A DNA stretch of 5,617 nucleotides from DATDVC01 sp036517695 (GCA_036517695.1 DATDVC010000012.1:1-5617), one strand, 5' to 3'. Positions 1-5,299 are shown, numbered from the stretch's first letter. Numbers and translations are program-made. The notes: a model not told the origin generated them from the sequence alone.

Positions 1-2145
1 CCTTTTGTTCCGCTTGTCATTGCATCCTCGCTTTTCTTTCCTTTTATTACCGGAAAGGCCTTTGTTTTCAGGATGCTTGTCGAAATTGCTTTTGGCGCCT
101 ATCTCATCCTTGCCATAAGAGACTCTTCTTTTAGGCCAAAATTTTCTTGGATTTTGGGTTCGGTTTTGGTTTTTCTTTGCGCAATAGGGCTTGCTGATAT
201 TTTAGCTATAAATTCGTCCAAAGCGTTTTGGAGCAACTATGAAAGGATGGAAGGTCTTGTCACAATGCTTCACCTGGGCGCCTATTTTGTTGTTTTGGGT
301 TCTGTTTTTAAAACTCAAGAAATATGGAACAAACTCCTTGCCACAAGCGTCTTCGCCTCTCTTATAATGGCCGTCTACTCGCTTTTCCAGCTTGCCGGCA
401 AGATCCCCATAAATCAAGGCGGTGTCCGAGTTGACGGCACGCTAGGCAACGCTTCTTACCTCGGCATCTACATGGTCTTTCATATTTTCTTTGCCGCTCT
501 ATTGTTTGTGAGAGCAAGAGCGGGTTGGCAAAAAACATTGCTTGCTGTCTCTCTGTTGCTAAATCTCTTCATCCTTTATCACACGGCGACGAGGGGGGCT
601 ATTTTGGGTTTTGTTGGTGGCGCCTTTCTTTCTCTCATTTTTCTTTTGATAAAGTCAGATAAAGGAGCAAAGTTAAGAAAGCTTGCTTTGGGCGGGGTAA
701 TCGTCCTTGCTGTTTTAGCTGGGTTATTCTTTTCTTTGAAAAATTCTTCTTTCGTGCAGAGTAGCCCCGTCCTTTCAAGGTTCTCTTCTCTCTCGTTTTC
801 AGAAATCAAAACACAGGGACGATATTATGTTTGGCCGATGGCCATGAAAGGTTTTGTTGAAAGGCCGGTCTTTGGTTGGGGACAGGAAGGATTCAATTTT
901 GTTTTCAACAAATACTACGATCCGCGGATGTACAAGCAAGAAGCTTGGTTTGACAGGGCGCATAACACTTACTTGGACTGGCTTGTTGCTGGGGGTTTGG
1001 TTGGTTTTATCTCGTATCTATCAATCATCGTCTTGCTTTATTTTAGGATTCTAAAAGCCAAAGAAGATTTTCTAAACAAGGAGGACAAAGCGATTATCAT
1101 TGGCGTTCTGTCGGCATATTTATTCAACAACTTGTTTGTGTTTGATCAGATATCGAGCTACATACTATTTTTCACCATAATCGCCTATGTCCATGCTCAC
1201 ACCGAAGAAGAAAACCACTCCTTGTGGGAAAAAATATCCCTAAAGTTGAAAAATGTTTTTGAAAAAGAAAAATTGCATCCGGTGTTGGAATCCTCCGTGC
1301 TCATAATTTTGATTGCTGTTTTATACTTCTCCGTATTTTCTCCTTGGATTCAGAACAAAAAACTTCTCGAAATTTTGAGGATTGCAAACCAAGGGGAGCT
1401 TGCTTCAGTTGATGAGTATGCAAAACCTCTCCAAAATCACGGCATGGGCTTTCCCGAAAGTCTTGAACATGTCTCTCAAACAGCTATTGGTGTGTCATTA
1501 AATCCAAATGCTTCTCCCGAATTGAGACAAGGCCTGTTTGATGCGGTAGACAAAGCATTTAATGTCCAGCTAGAGAAAGTTCCCACTGACGCGCGTTATC
1601 GTTTATTTTACGGACTATTTCTCTCTCGTTTTGGTTGGTATGGTAGAGCCATAGAACAACTCGAAGAAGCAAAAAAACTTTCTCCACAAAAACAAGCGAT
1701 ATATTTCGAGCTTGCAAGCAACTATCTTCTTGATAACAAGCCGGAAAAATCTTTGGAGACGGCAAAGGTGGCCTATGAGCTCGAACCATCGTTTGATGAG
1801 GCCAAGTTGATTTATGGGTTTGTGGCTACCGCGGCGGGGAACCCTTCTTTGGGCAATCAACTTTTTTCAGAAGTCGATGAGTCAAAAGTGGTATTTGATG
1901 ATAGATACATGAATGTTCTCATTTCTCTTGGAGACAGCGCTAAAATCATAGATATCGCTAAAAAAAGAGTATCTCTGGATCCTCAGAACTCTCAACACCG
2001 CATTACTCTGGCCGCCGCCTATTTAAACGCCAACATGAGACAGGAAGCCATAAAGGCCATAGAAGAGCTTATCCAAATAGACCCGTCTTTTAAAGAGAAA
2101 GGAGAATATTATATAAGTGAAATAAGGGCCGGGAGAAACCCGTAA
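1..2145 (+). CDS. O-antigen ligase/Wzy polymerase family membrane protein with C-terminal TPR domain (5' end missing)
   Basis: This is the 3' part of a polytopic membrane glycan ligase or polymerase. The frame is open from base 1, and the 24 codons before the first ATG at 73 encode hydrophobic sequence (ending FPFITGKAFVFR) that resembles the family's N-terminus, so that ATG is probably internal. Numbering from it, about twelve hydrophobic segments are visible, the last near residues 406-426. The WzyC-type signature lies in a large loop: GRYYVW at 249-254, GWGQEGF at 268-274 and AHNTYLDW at 296-303. Conserved Arg and His residues of this kind are important in WaaL, Wzy and PglL enzymes, which transfer or polymerise lipid-linked glycans on the outer face of the membrane. 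Residues about 480-690 hold TPR-like helical repeats, including LSPQKQAIYFELASNYL and LAAAYLNANMRQEAIKAI, probably extracytoplasmic. Stop is TAA. The exact substrate (polysaccharide, S-layer protein or other glycoprotein) cannot be read from the sequence. Confidence 0.9.
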   Translation, partial: PFVPLVIASSLFFPFITGKAFVFRMLVEIAFGAYLILAIRDSSFRPKFSWILGSVLVFLCAIGLADILAINSSKAFWSNYERMEGLVTMLHLGAYFVVLGSVFKTQEIWNKLLATSVFASLIMAVYSLFQLAGKIPINQGGVRVDGTLGNASYLGIYMVFHIFFAALLFVRARAGWQKTLLAVSLLLNLFILYHTATRGAILGFVGGAFLSLIFLLIKSDKGAKLRKLALGGVIVLAVLAGLFFSLKNSSFVQSSPVLSRFSSLSFSEIKTQGRYYVWPMAMKGFVERPVFGWGQEGFNFVFNKYYDPRMYKQEAWFDRAHNTYLDWLVAGGLVGFISYLSIIVLLYFRILKAKEDFLNKEDKAIIIGVLSAYLFNNLFVFDQISSYILFFTIIAYVHAHTEEENHSLWEKISLKLKNVFEKEKLHPVLESSVLIILIAVLYFSVFSPWIQNKKLLEILRIANQGELASVDEYAKPLQNHGMGFPESLEHVSQTAIGVSLNPNASPELRQGLFDAVDKAFNVQLEKVPTDARYRLFYGLFLSRFGWYGRAIEQLEEAKKLSPQKQAIYFELASNYLLDNKPEKSLETAKVAYELEPSFDEAKLIYGFVATAAGNPSLGNQLFSEVDESKVVFDDRYMNVLISLGDSAKIIDIAKKRVSLDPQNSQHRITLAAAYLNANMRQEAIKAIEELIQIDPSFKEKGEYYISEIRAGRNP

Positions 2146-2161
2146 CCCAGCTATTTTCGAG

Positions 2162-2170
2162 TTGTGCACA
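2162..2170 (+). promoter_or_regulatory. DnaA-box-like 9-mer TTGTGCACA
   Basis: TTGTGCACA differs from the consensus TTATNCACA at one position and contains the palindrome TGTGCACA. It lies just after the ligase stop codon and 11 bases before the -35 of the next promoter. It is weak alone, but two perfect boxes occur elsewhere in the window. Confidence 0.25.
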
Positions 2171-2181
2171 GGGGGATAGAT

Positions 2182-2210
2182 TTGCATAAAAATCCAACTT
2201 GTGCTATACT
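2182..2210 (+). promoter_or_regulatory. Sigma-70-type promoter P1 with extended -10
   Basis: A -35-like TTGCAT (2182-2187) is followed by a 17-base spacer and TATACT (2205-2210), with an extended -10 TG two bases upstream (TGCTATACT). The expected transcription start is about 2214-2217. No large gene follows; the first structures downstream are two hairpins, so the product is probably a short RNA. Confidence 0.6.
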
Positions 2211-2216
2211 CCCAGC

Positions 2217-2291
2217 GTGAGTGTTAGAAAGCTTTTTCTAATAAATCATGAATGTCTGCGAAAGCGCCACCGAAAGGTGGCGCTTTCGTTT
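2217..2291 (+). ncRNA. Candidate small RNA 1 (two hairpins, about 75 nt)
   Basis: Promoter P1 would start a transcript of about 75 nt made almost entirely of two hairpins. The first pairs 2222-2230 with 2235-2243 (9 bp, one G-U, loop GCTT). The second is a perfect 13-bp stem, 2259-2271 with 2276-2288, closed by a GNRA-type GAAA tetraloop. I recognise no known RNA family. A 21-codon ORF at 2249 runs through the second hairpin and looks accidental. The unit could also be only a promoter next to a terminator for the ligase gene, so confidence is modest. Confidence 0.35.
2259..2291 (+). terminator. Strong hairpin with GAAA loop, likely terminator
   Basis: A perfect 13-bp GC-rich stem (2259-2271 with 2276-2288, loop GAAA) is followed by only a short T run (GTTTA). 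It is the first strong hairpin after the ligase stop codon, so it could end both that mRNA and the P1 transcript. The poor T tract makes it less than a textbook intrinsic terminator. Confidence 0.55.
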
Positions 2292-2336
2292 ACCCCGAGC
2301 TTGTTTACAGTGAGTTTATCGAACTTGTCGAGGGGT
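2292..2336 (+). repeat. Degenerate palindromic intergenic repeat (TCGACAAG-type)
   Basis: The segment starts ACCCCGAGCTTG and ends CTTGTCGAGGGGT, so its ends are inverted copies with a bulge; inside, AGTT and AACT bracket TATCG. Read on the other strand it gives CCCCTCGACAAGTTCGATAA, which recalls the TTCGACAAGCTCAGG-type palindromic repeats common between genes in many uncultured bacteria. That likeness is from memory; other copies are not in this window. Its right end supplies the -35-like TTGTCG of promoter P2. Confidence 0.4.
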
Positions 2337-2352
2337 TTATTCTTGTTATACT
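2325..2352 (+). promoter_or_regulatory. Sigma-70-type promoter P2 with extended -10
   Basis: TTGTCG (2325-2330), a 16-base spacer and TATACT (2347-2352) with an extended -10 TG (TGTTATACT). The -10 region matches that of P1 except for the unconstrained base. The expected start is about 2359, a few bases before the first arm of the long RNA stem at 2362, as expected for a dedicated small-RNA promoter. Confidence 0.6.
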
Positions 2353-2358
2353 AAAAAT

Positions 2359-2480
2359 GTACTGTTGCATGGGCGGCGGTTTGCACTCACATAGACATTT
2401 GTTTTTTTGGAGATAGCTCCCGCCGTCCGTGCAACAGCGCAAAAAAATTCTTCGGAACAAATTGTCCGAAGAATTTTTTG
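2359..2480 (+). ncRNA. Candidate stand-alone structured RNA (about 120 nt)
   Basis: A promoter, a long hairpin and an intrinsic terminator follow one another without an ORF. The main stem pairs 2362-2379 with 2420-2437: 18 continuous base pairs, two of them G-U, from CTGTTGCA/TGCAACAG outward to GGCGG/CCGCC inward. The 40-base apical loop (2380-2419) may extend the rod weakly through GC/GC, CTC/GAG and ACA/TGT and contains a run of seven T. G-U pairs and a dedicated terminator at 2442-2479 favour an RNA rather than a DNA-level palindrome. It lacks the GGUCAGG and GGAAGCAGCC elements of SRP RNA and is too short for standard 6S RNA. Function unknown; a regulatory RNA is the simplest idea. Confidence 0.55.
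2442..2479 (+). terminator. Intrinsic terminator, probably bidirectional
   Basis: A perfect 15-bp stem pairs 2442-2456 with 2465-2479 around the loop ACAAATTG. The core is TTCTTCGGA/TCCGAAGAA, flanked by A6 on the left and T6 on the right, so it can act on both strands. It closes the P2 transcript three bases after its main stem region ends. Confidence 0.85.
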
Positions 2481-2545
2481 TTTAAAAATATTTTTCAATA
2501 TTTTAATTTTTAATTTTTAAAATAATTTTTTATAAAAAATTTTAG

Positions 2546-2554
2546 TTATCCACA
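2546..2554 (+). promoter_or_regulatory. Perfect DnaA box TTATCCACA
   Basis: TTATCCACA matches the DnaA consensus TTATNCACA exactly. It sits at the right edge of the most A/T-rich part of the window and 18 bases upstream of the -35 of promoter P3, so it may act in origin function, DnaA titration or regulation of P3. Confidence 0.5.
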
Positions 2555-2572
2555 CATTTGCGTAAAAAATTA

Positions 2573-2601
2573 TTTACTAAAAATTTTTTTAGCGAGATAA
2601 T
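2573..2601 (+). promoter_or_regulatory. Candidate promoter P3 for the Lys-rich mini-ORF
   Basis: TTTACT (2573-2578), a 17-base spacer and GATAAT (2596-2601) form a reasonable sigma-70-type promoter, with a start expected near 2608. This would give a leader of about 107 bases before the mini-ORF at 2715. In such A/T-rich DNA a chance match is quite possible. Confidence 0.4.
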
Positions 2602-2616
2602 TAACATAGGTCGAAT

Positions 2617-2649
2617 GTCCTTCAAAATTTTTTAAAAAATTTTTAGGAC
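2617..2649 (+). other. A/T-rich inverted repeat in the leader
   Basis: GTCCT (2617-2621) and AGGAC (2645-2649) flank a perfect 20-base palindrome at 2624-2643 (A4T6A6T4). As RNA it would form a long hairpin near the 5' end of the P3 transcript. The T runs do not follow a GC stem in the usual order, so I do not call it a terminator. Confidence 0.45.
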
Positions 2650-2681
2650 GAGTGCACTTAAAAATAAATCTCTTACTTCAA

Positions 2682-2700
2682 TCCGCTCAAAAGCGGAGAG
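2682..2700 (+). promoter_or_regulatory. Leader hairpin overlapping the putative ribosome binding site
   Basis: TCCGCT (2682-2687) and AGCGGA (2692-2697) form a perfect 6-bp stem with loop CAAA. The right arm overlaps GGAGAG (2695-2700), the only Shine-Dalgarno-like sequence before the mini-ORF, 14 bases from its ATG, which is longer than the usual spacing. Pairing would partly hide that site. The same two arms recur in the terminator at 2817-2834. Confidence 0.4.
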
Positions 2701-2714
2701 AAGCAAAAACTAAA

Positions 2715-2765
2715 ATGGCAAAAAAGAAAGCAAAGAAGAAAGCTTCTAAGAAAAAGAGGGCTTAA
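2715..2765 (+). CDS. 16-residue Lys/Ala-rich peptide MAKKKAKKKASKKKRA
   Basis: A short ORF from ATG 2715 to TAA 2765 encodes MAKKKAKKKASKKKRA, ten Lys and one Arg among sixteen residues. AAA and AAG are mixed and the period is AKKK-AKKK-ASKKK, so it is not merely a run of A. A weak GGAGAG lies 14 bases upstream, within a hairpin. The composition resembles the basic tails of histone H1-like proteins, suggesting nucleic-acid binding if the peptide is made. Lys-rich, A-rich codon runs are also known to slow ribosomes, so a regulatory leader-peptide role upstream of secA is an alternative. There is no signal sequence. Other readings are a chance ORF in A-rich DNA or a remnant of a longer basic protein. 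No homologue is claimed. Confidence 0.45.
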   Translation: MAKKKAKKKASKKKRA

Positions 2766-2771
2766 TCTGTC

Positions 2772-2805
2772 CACAACTTTCAGTTGTGAGATGGGTTTCT
2801 TCCCA
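2772..2805 (+). other. Two consecutive small hairpins after the mini-ORF
   Basis: CACAACT (2772-2778) pairs perfectly with AGTTGTG (2782-2788) around the loop TTC; TGGG (2792-2795) pairs with CCCA (2802-2805) around TTTCTT. With the terminator that follows, they make the whole mini-ORF 3' region a chain of three hairpins. The start of this region, CTGTCCACA at 2767, is a poor DnaA-box match with two differences and is not called as one. Confidence 0.4.
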
Positions 2806-2808
2806 CTT

Positions 2809-2844
2809 AACAAAAACTCCGCTCTTAGGCGGAGCTTTTGTTTT
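2809..2844 (+). terminator. Intrinsic terminator between the mini-ORF and secA
   Basis: CTCCGC (2817-2822) pairs with GCGGAG (2829-2834) around TCTTAG; after one A/C mismatch the stem continues as 2809-2815 with 2836-2842. The T-rich right arm (CTTTTGTTTT) gives the U tract. It would end the P3 transcript and separate it from secA, whose own -10 element starts at its right edge. Confidence 0.75.
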
Positions 2845-2852
2845 GTGATAAT
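2844..2852 (+). promoter_or_regulatory. Extended -10 promoter of secA, giving a leaderless mRNA
   Basis: TGTGATAAT (2844-2852) is an extended -10 element; no convincing -35 is seen at the expected place, which overlaps the terminator stem. A start about seven bases downstream falls at 2859-2861, and the secA ATG is at 2861. No Shine-Dalgarno-like sequence exists between the terminator and the ATG. Together these point to an mRNA beginning at or within two bases of the start codon. Confidence 0.55.
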
Positions 2853-2860
2853 ATGCTCAC

Positions 2861-5299
2861 ATGTCATTTTTGGAGAAAATATTTGGCAGTGCAAGCGAAA
2901 GGTTTGTAAAGGAAGTCGAGCCGATTGTGGCCAAAATCAACGCTTTTGAGCCCCAAATTGAAAAGCTTTCCGATGAGGAATTAAAAGCAAAGACTAAAGA
3001 ATTTAAAGAGCTATTGGAGAATGGTAAAACTCTAGAAGATTTGTTGCCGGAAGCTTTTGCCTGCGTCCGAGAAGCTGCGCGACGAACTCTTGGCCAGAGA
3101 CATTTTGACGTGCAGATGCTTGGTGGTATAGCGATGCACCGTGGCGGTATTGCCGAAATGAGAACCGGTGAGGGAAAGACTCTAGTTGCCACACTGCCTG
3201 CATATCTGAATGCGCTTATAGATAGCATGCATGTTGTTACGGTCAACGACTATCTCTCTATGAGAGACGCCGCTTGGATGGGGCAGATTTACAACGCACT
3301 CGGGTTAACGGTCGCGGTCATTTCTCATGATTCTAGTTTTTTGTATGACGAAAGTTGGTCATCTTCGGTCAAAGCTTCGGCAGATGAAGAAAGAGACGAG
3401 AAAGGGAGCTTTAAGGTGGTTCATGAATTTTTGAGGCCAATAGAGAGAGTCGAGGCATATGAGGCCGATATAACTTACGGCACCAACAGCGAATTTGGCT
3501 TTGATTATTTGCGCGACAATCTTGAGTACACTTACGAAAAGGTAAGACAGAAAAAACATCCTTATGCCATCGTTGACGAGATAGACTCCATCCTTATAGA
3601 CGAAGCTCGCACCCCTCTCATCATTTCCGCTCCAAGCGCCGATTCGGATGAGATGTATAAAAAGTTTGCTGGATTAGCGGCTAAGTTGAAACAAGATGAG
3701 CACTATACTTTGGATGAAAAAATGCACGCCGTGTTGCTTACAGACGATGGCATAAGCAAGGCGGAAGAACTTTTGGGTATCCAAAATATTTATGCCGGAG
3801 GTGCTGGAAGTACCGAAGGTGGCATCAAGACCGTGCATCATTTGGAGACCGCTATCAAAGCCAAAGCTTTGTATCACAAGGATAAAGAATATGTCGTAAA
3901 AGATGGGGAAGTGGTTATCGTTGACCCTTATACGGGGCGTCTTCAGCCTGGTCGGCGCTGGTCGGAGGGTTTGCATCAGGCAATAGAAGCTAAAGAAGGC
4001 GTCAATATCCAAAAAGAATCGCGCACTTTTGCTTCTATCACATATCAAAACTACTTCAGAATGTACAAAAAACTTTCTGGCATGACGGGCACCGCGATGA
4101 CTTCGCAGGAAGAATTTTATAAGGTTTACGGGCTCAATACGGTTTCCATACCGACAAATAATCCGATAAAAAGGATTGATCGCGATGACCTTATCTTCCA
4201 AACGGAGAAGGGCAAGCTTATGGCTATCGCAAAGAAAGTAAAAGAATTGCAGTCAAATGGCCAGCCGGTGCTCATCGGCACAATTTCCATAGAAAAAAAC
4301 GAACTTCTCGGCGAGTATTTGAAGCGTGAGGGTGTCAAATTCGAGATGCTTAACGCTAAAAATCATGAAAGAGAGGGAGAGATTATCGCTCAAGCCGGTC
4401 GCAAGGGCGCCGTTACTGTGGCCACCAACATGGCCGGTAGAGGAGTCGACATAAAGCTCGGAGGCAGTCCGGCTTCGGACGAAGAAGCGGACTTTGTTCG
4501 CGAAGTTGGCGGGTTGTTTGTTTTGGGGACCGAACGACACGATGCAAGACGTATAGACAACCAGCTTCGAGGCAGAAGCGGTCGCCAGGGAGACCCGGGC
4601 GAAACCCAATTTTTTGTTTCTATGGAGGATCACATAATGCGCGTCTTTGCGGCTGACACGGTGAAAAATATGATGGGTCGGCTTGGTATTCCGGAAGACG
4701 AGGCGATCCAAAACAAACTTATCACTCGATCACTTGAGAGCGCGCAGGGGAAAATCGAAGGGCTCAACTTTGACGCCAGGAAGCATGTGCTTGAATATGA
4801 CGACGTACTCAATTTCCAAAGAAAAACCTTTTATGAAAGAAGAAGAGGTGTGCTTGAAAATGAAAAAGATGGTCAAGTAAGGCAGGTTAAACTTCAGGTT
4901 TACGACATGTTTTGGGTTGAGCACTTGGAGACCATGGATCATCTTCGAAGCTCGGTAAATCTGCGCGCTTATGGCCAGAGGGACCCGCTTGTCGAGTACA
5001 AGAGGGAAGGCCTGCGACTTTTCAAGGAGATGGAAGAGTCGATAAAAAATACAGTTGAAGAAAATTTGAAAAAGCTGGAGGAAAATAAAATTACTATGTC
5101 AGCCATGGGGGATGTGCAGAGGCAGGCGGAACTCATAACTACCTCTGCAGATTCCAATAACCACCCTAGCCCCCCTTACACTAAGGGGGGAACCAGACCA
5201 GACACTTCCGACCCAAAATACAAAAACGTTGGGCGCAACGACCCTTGCCCATGCGGTTCGGGTAAGAAGTTCAAAAAATGCCATGGGGCAGGGATTTAA
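2861..5299 (+). CDS. secA: Protein translocase subunit SecA
   Basis: SecA is the cytosolic ATPase that drives unfolded preproteins through the SecYEG channel. The 812-residue product starts with the typical MSFLEKIFGSASERFVKEVE; an in-frame TAA at 2849 leaves no room for an earlier start. NBD1 carries Walker A GEGKT (103-107) and Walker B DEID (239-242; DEVD is usual), followed by ILIDEARTPLIIS. The preprotein cross-linking domain follows, then GMTGTAM (407-413). NBD2 has TNMAGRG (522-528) and QLRGRSGRQGDPG (568-580). The two-helix finger region W685VEHL through LRAYGQRDP keeps the tip tyrosine (Y704). The C-terminal zinc motif is C796-x-C798-x8-C807-H808. Three oddities: about 30 extra residues in NBD1 (within 157-201), loss of about 95 residues of the helical wing domain near 666-676, and a palindromic repeat read in frame at about 767-778. 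The core catalytic motifs are intact, so it is probably functional. Confidence 0.98.
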   Translation: MSFLEKIFGSASERFVKEVEPIVAKINAFEPQIEKLSDEELKAKTKEFKELLENGKTLEDLLPEAFACVREAARRTLGQRHFDVQMLGGIAMHRGGIAEMRTGEGKTLVATLPAYLNALIDSMHVVTVNDYLSMRDAAWMGQIYNALGLTVAVISHDSSFLYDESWSSSVKASADEERDEKGSFKVVHEFLRPIERVEAYEADITYGTNSEFGFDYLRDNLEYTYEKVRQKKHPYAIVDEIDSILIDEARTPLIISAPSADSDEMYKKFAGLAAKLKQDEHYTLDEKMHAVLLTDDGISKAEELLGIQNIYAGGAGSTEGGIKTVHHLETAIKAKALYHKDKEYVVKDGEVVIVDPYTGRLQPGRRWSEGLHQAIEAKEGVNIQKESRTFASITYQNYFRMYKKLSGMTGTAMTSQEEFYKVYGLNTVSIPTNNPIKRIDRDDLIFQTEKGKLMAIAKKVKELQSNGQPVLIGTISIEKNELLGEYLKREGVKFEMLNAKNHEREGEIIAQAGRKGAVTVATNMAGRGVDIKLGGSPASDEEADFVREVGGLFVLGTERHDARRIDNQLRGRSGRQGDPGETQFFVSMEDHIMRVFAADTVKNMMGRLGIPEDEAIQNKLITRSLESAQGKIEGLNFDARKHVLEYDDVLNFQRKTFYERRRGVLENEKDGQVRQVKLQVYDMFWVEHLETMDHLRSSVNLRAYGQRDPLVEYKREGLRLFKEMEESIKNTVEENLKKLEENKITMSAMGDVQRQAELITTSADSNNHPSPPYTKGGTRPDTSDPKYKNVGRNDPCPCGSGKKFKKCHGAGI
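5159..5194 (+). repeat. Palindromic repeat element inserted in frame in secA
   Basis: A perfect 9-bp inverted repeat, CCCCCCTTA (5170-5178) and TAAGGGGGG (5182-5190) with loop CAC, is preceded by AACCACCCTAG. It encodes NHPSPPYTKGGT in the flexible linker between the SecA two-helix region and the zinc-binding tail. The form (CACCC-AGCCCC-C(n)TTA...TAAG(n)GGAA) resembles dispersed intergenic palindromes known from many bacterial genomes; this likeness is from memory. The proline/glycine-rich translation is unlike normal SecA linkers. Only one copy is in the window. Confidence 0.65.

Larger units (their letters stand above)
2481..2606 (+). other. Extremely A/T-rich stretch containing a DnaA box (unwinding-element-like)
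   Basis: Positions 2481-2545 contain only two G/C bases (C2496 and G2545), with repeated TTTTTAA-like units, and run directly into the perfect DnaA box at 2546-2554; A/T richness continues to about 2590. Such a pairing of easily melted DNA and a DnaA box is found at replication origins, but only one perfect box is present here and no dnaA or dnaN gene is in view. It may instead be an A/T-rich promoter upstream region. No ORF is supported in it. Confidence 0.4.

Noticed and set aside
73..75. ATG at 73 as the start of the ligase gene
   Set aside because: No Shine-Dalgarno sequence precedes it, the frame is open to base 1, and the upstream codons encode family-like hydrophobic sequence.
2249..2314. 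A 21-codon ORF beginning ATGAATGTCTGC
   Set aside because: It reads through the perfect 13-bp hairpin and into the repeat; it has no ribosome binding site and ends by chance in TGA.
2359..2480. SRP RNA, 6S RNA or another housekeeping RNA
   Set aside because: The SRP apical motifs are missing, and the molecule is shorter than 6S RNA and lacks its two-stem plus central bubble layout with confidence.
2715..2765. Ribosomal protein bL34 or another tiny ribosomal protein
   Set aside because: Sixteen residues is too short and none of the bL34 sequence features is present.
2608..2845. tmRNA, because a short peptide lies between structured ends
   Set aside because: There is no tRNA-like acceptor pairing, no T-arm motif and no CCA-type end, and the ORF starts with its own ATG.
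2146..2860. CRISPR array or insertion sequence in the long gap
   Set aside because: There are no regularly spaced direct repeats, no transposase and no target-site duplication flanking terminal inverted repeats.
2673..2894. Minus-strand 73-codon ORF over the secA leader
   Set aside because: It runs through hairpins and a terminator, and its Leu/Phe/Ser-rich sequence is just the complement of the Lys-rich mini-ORF region.
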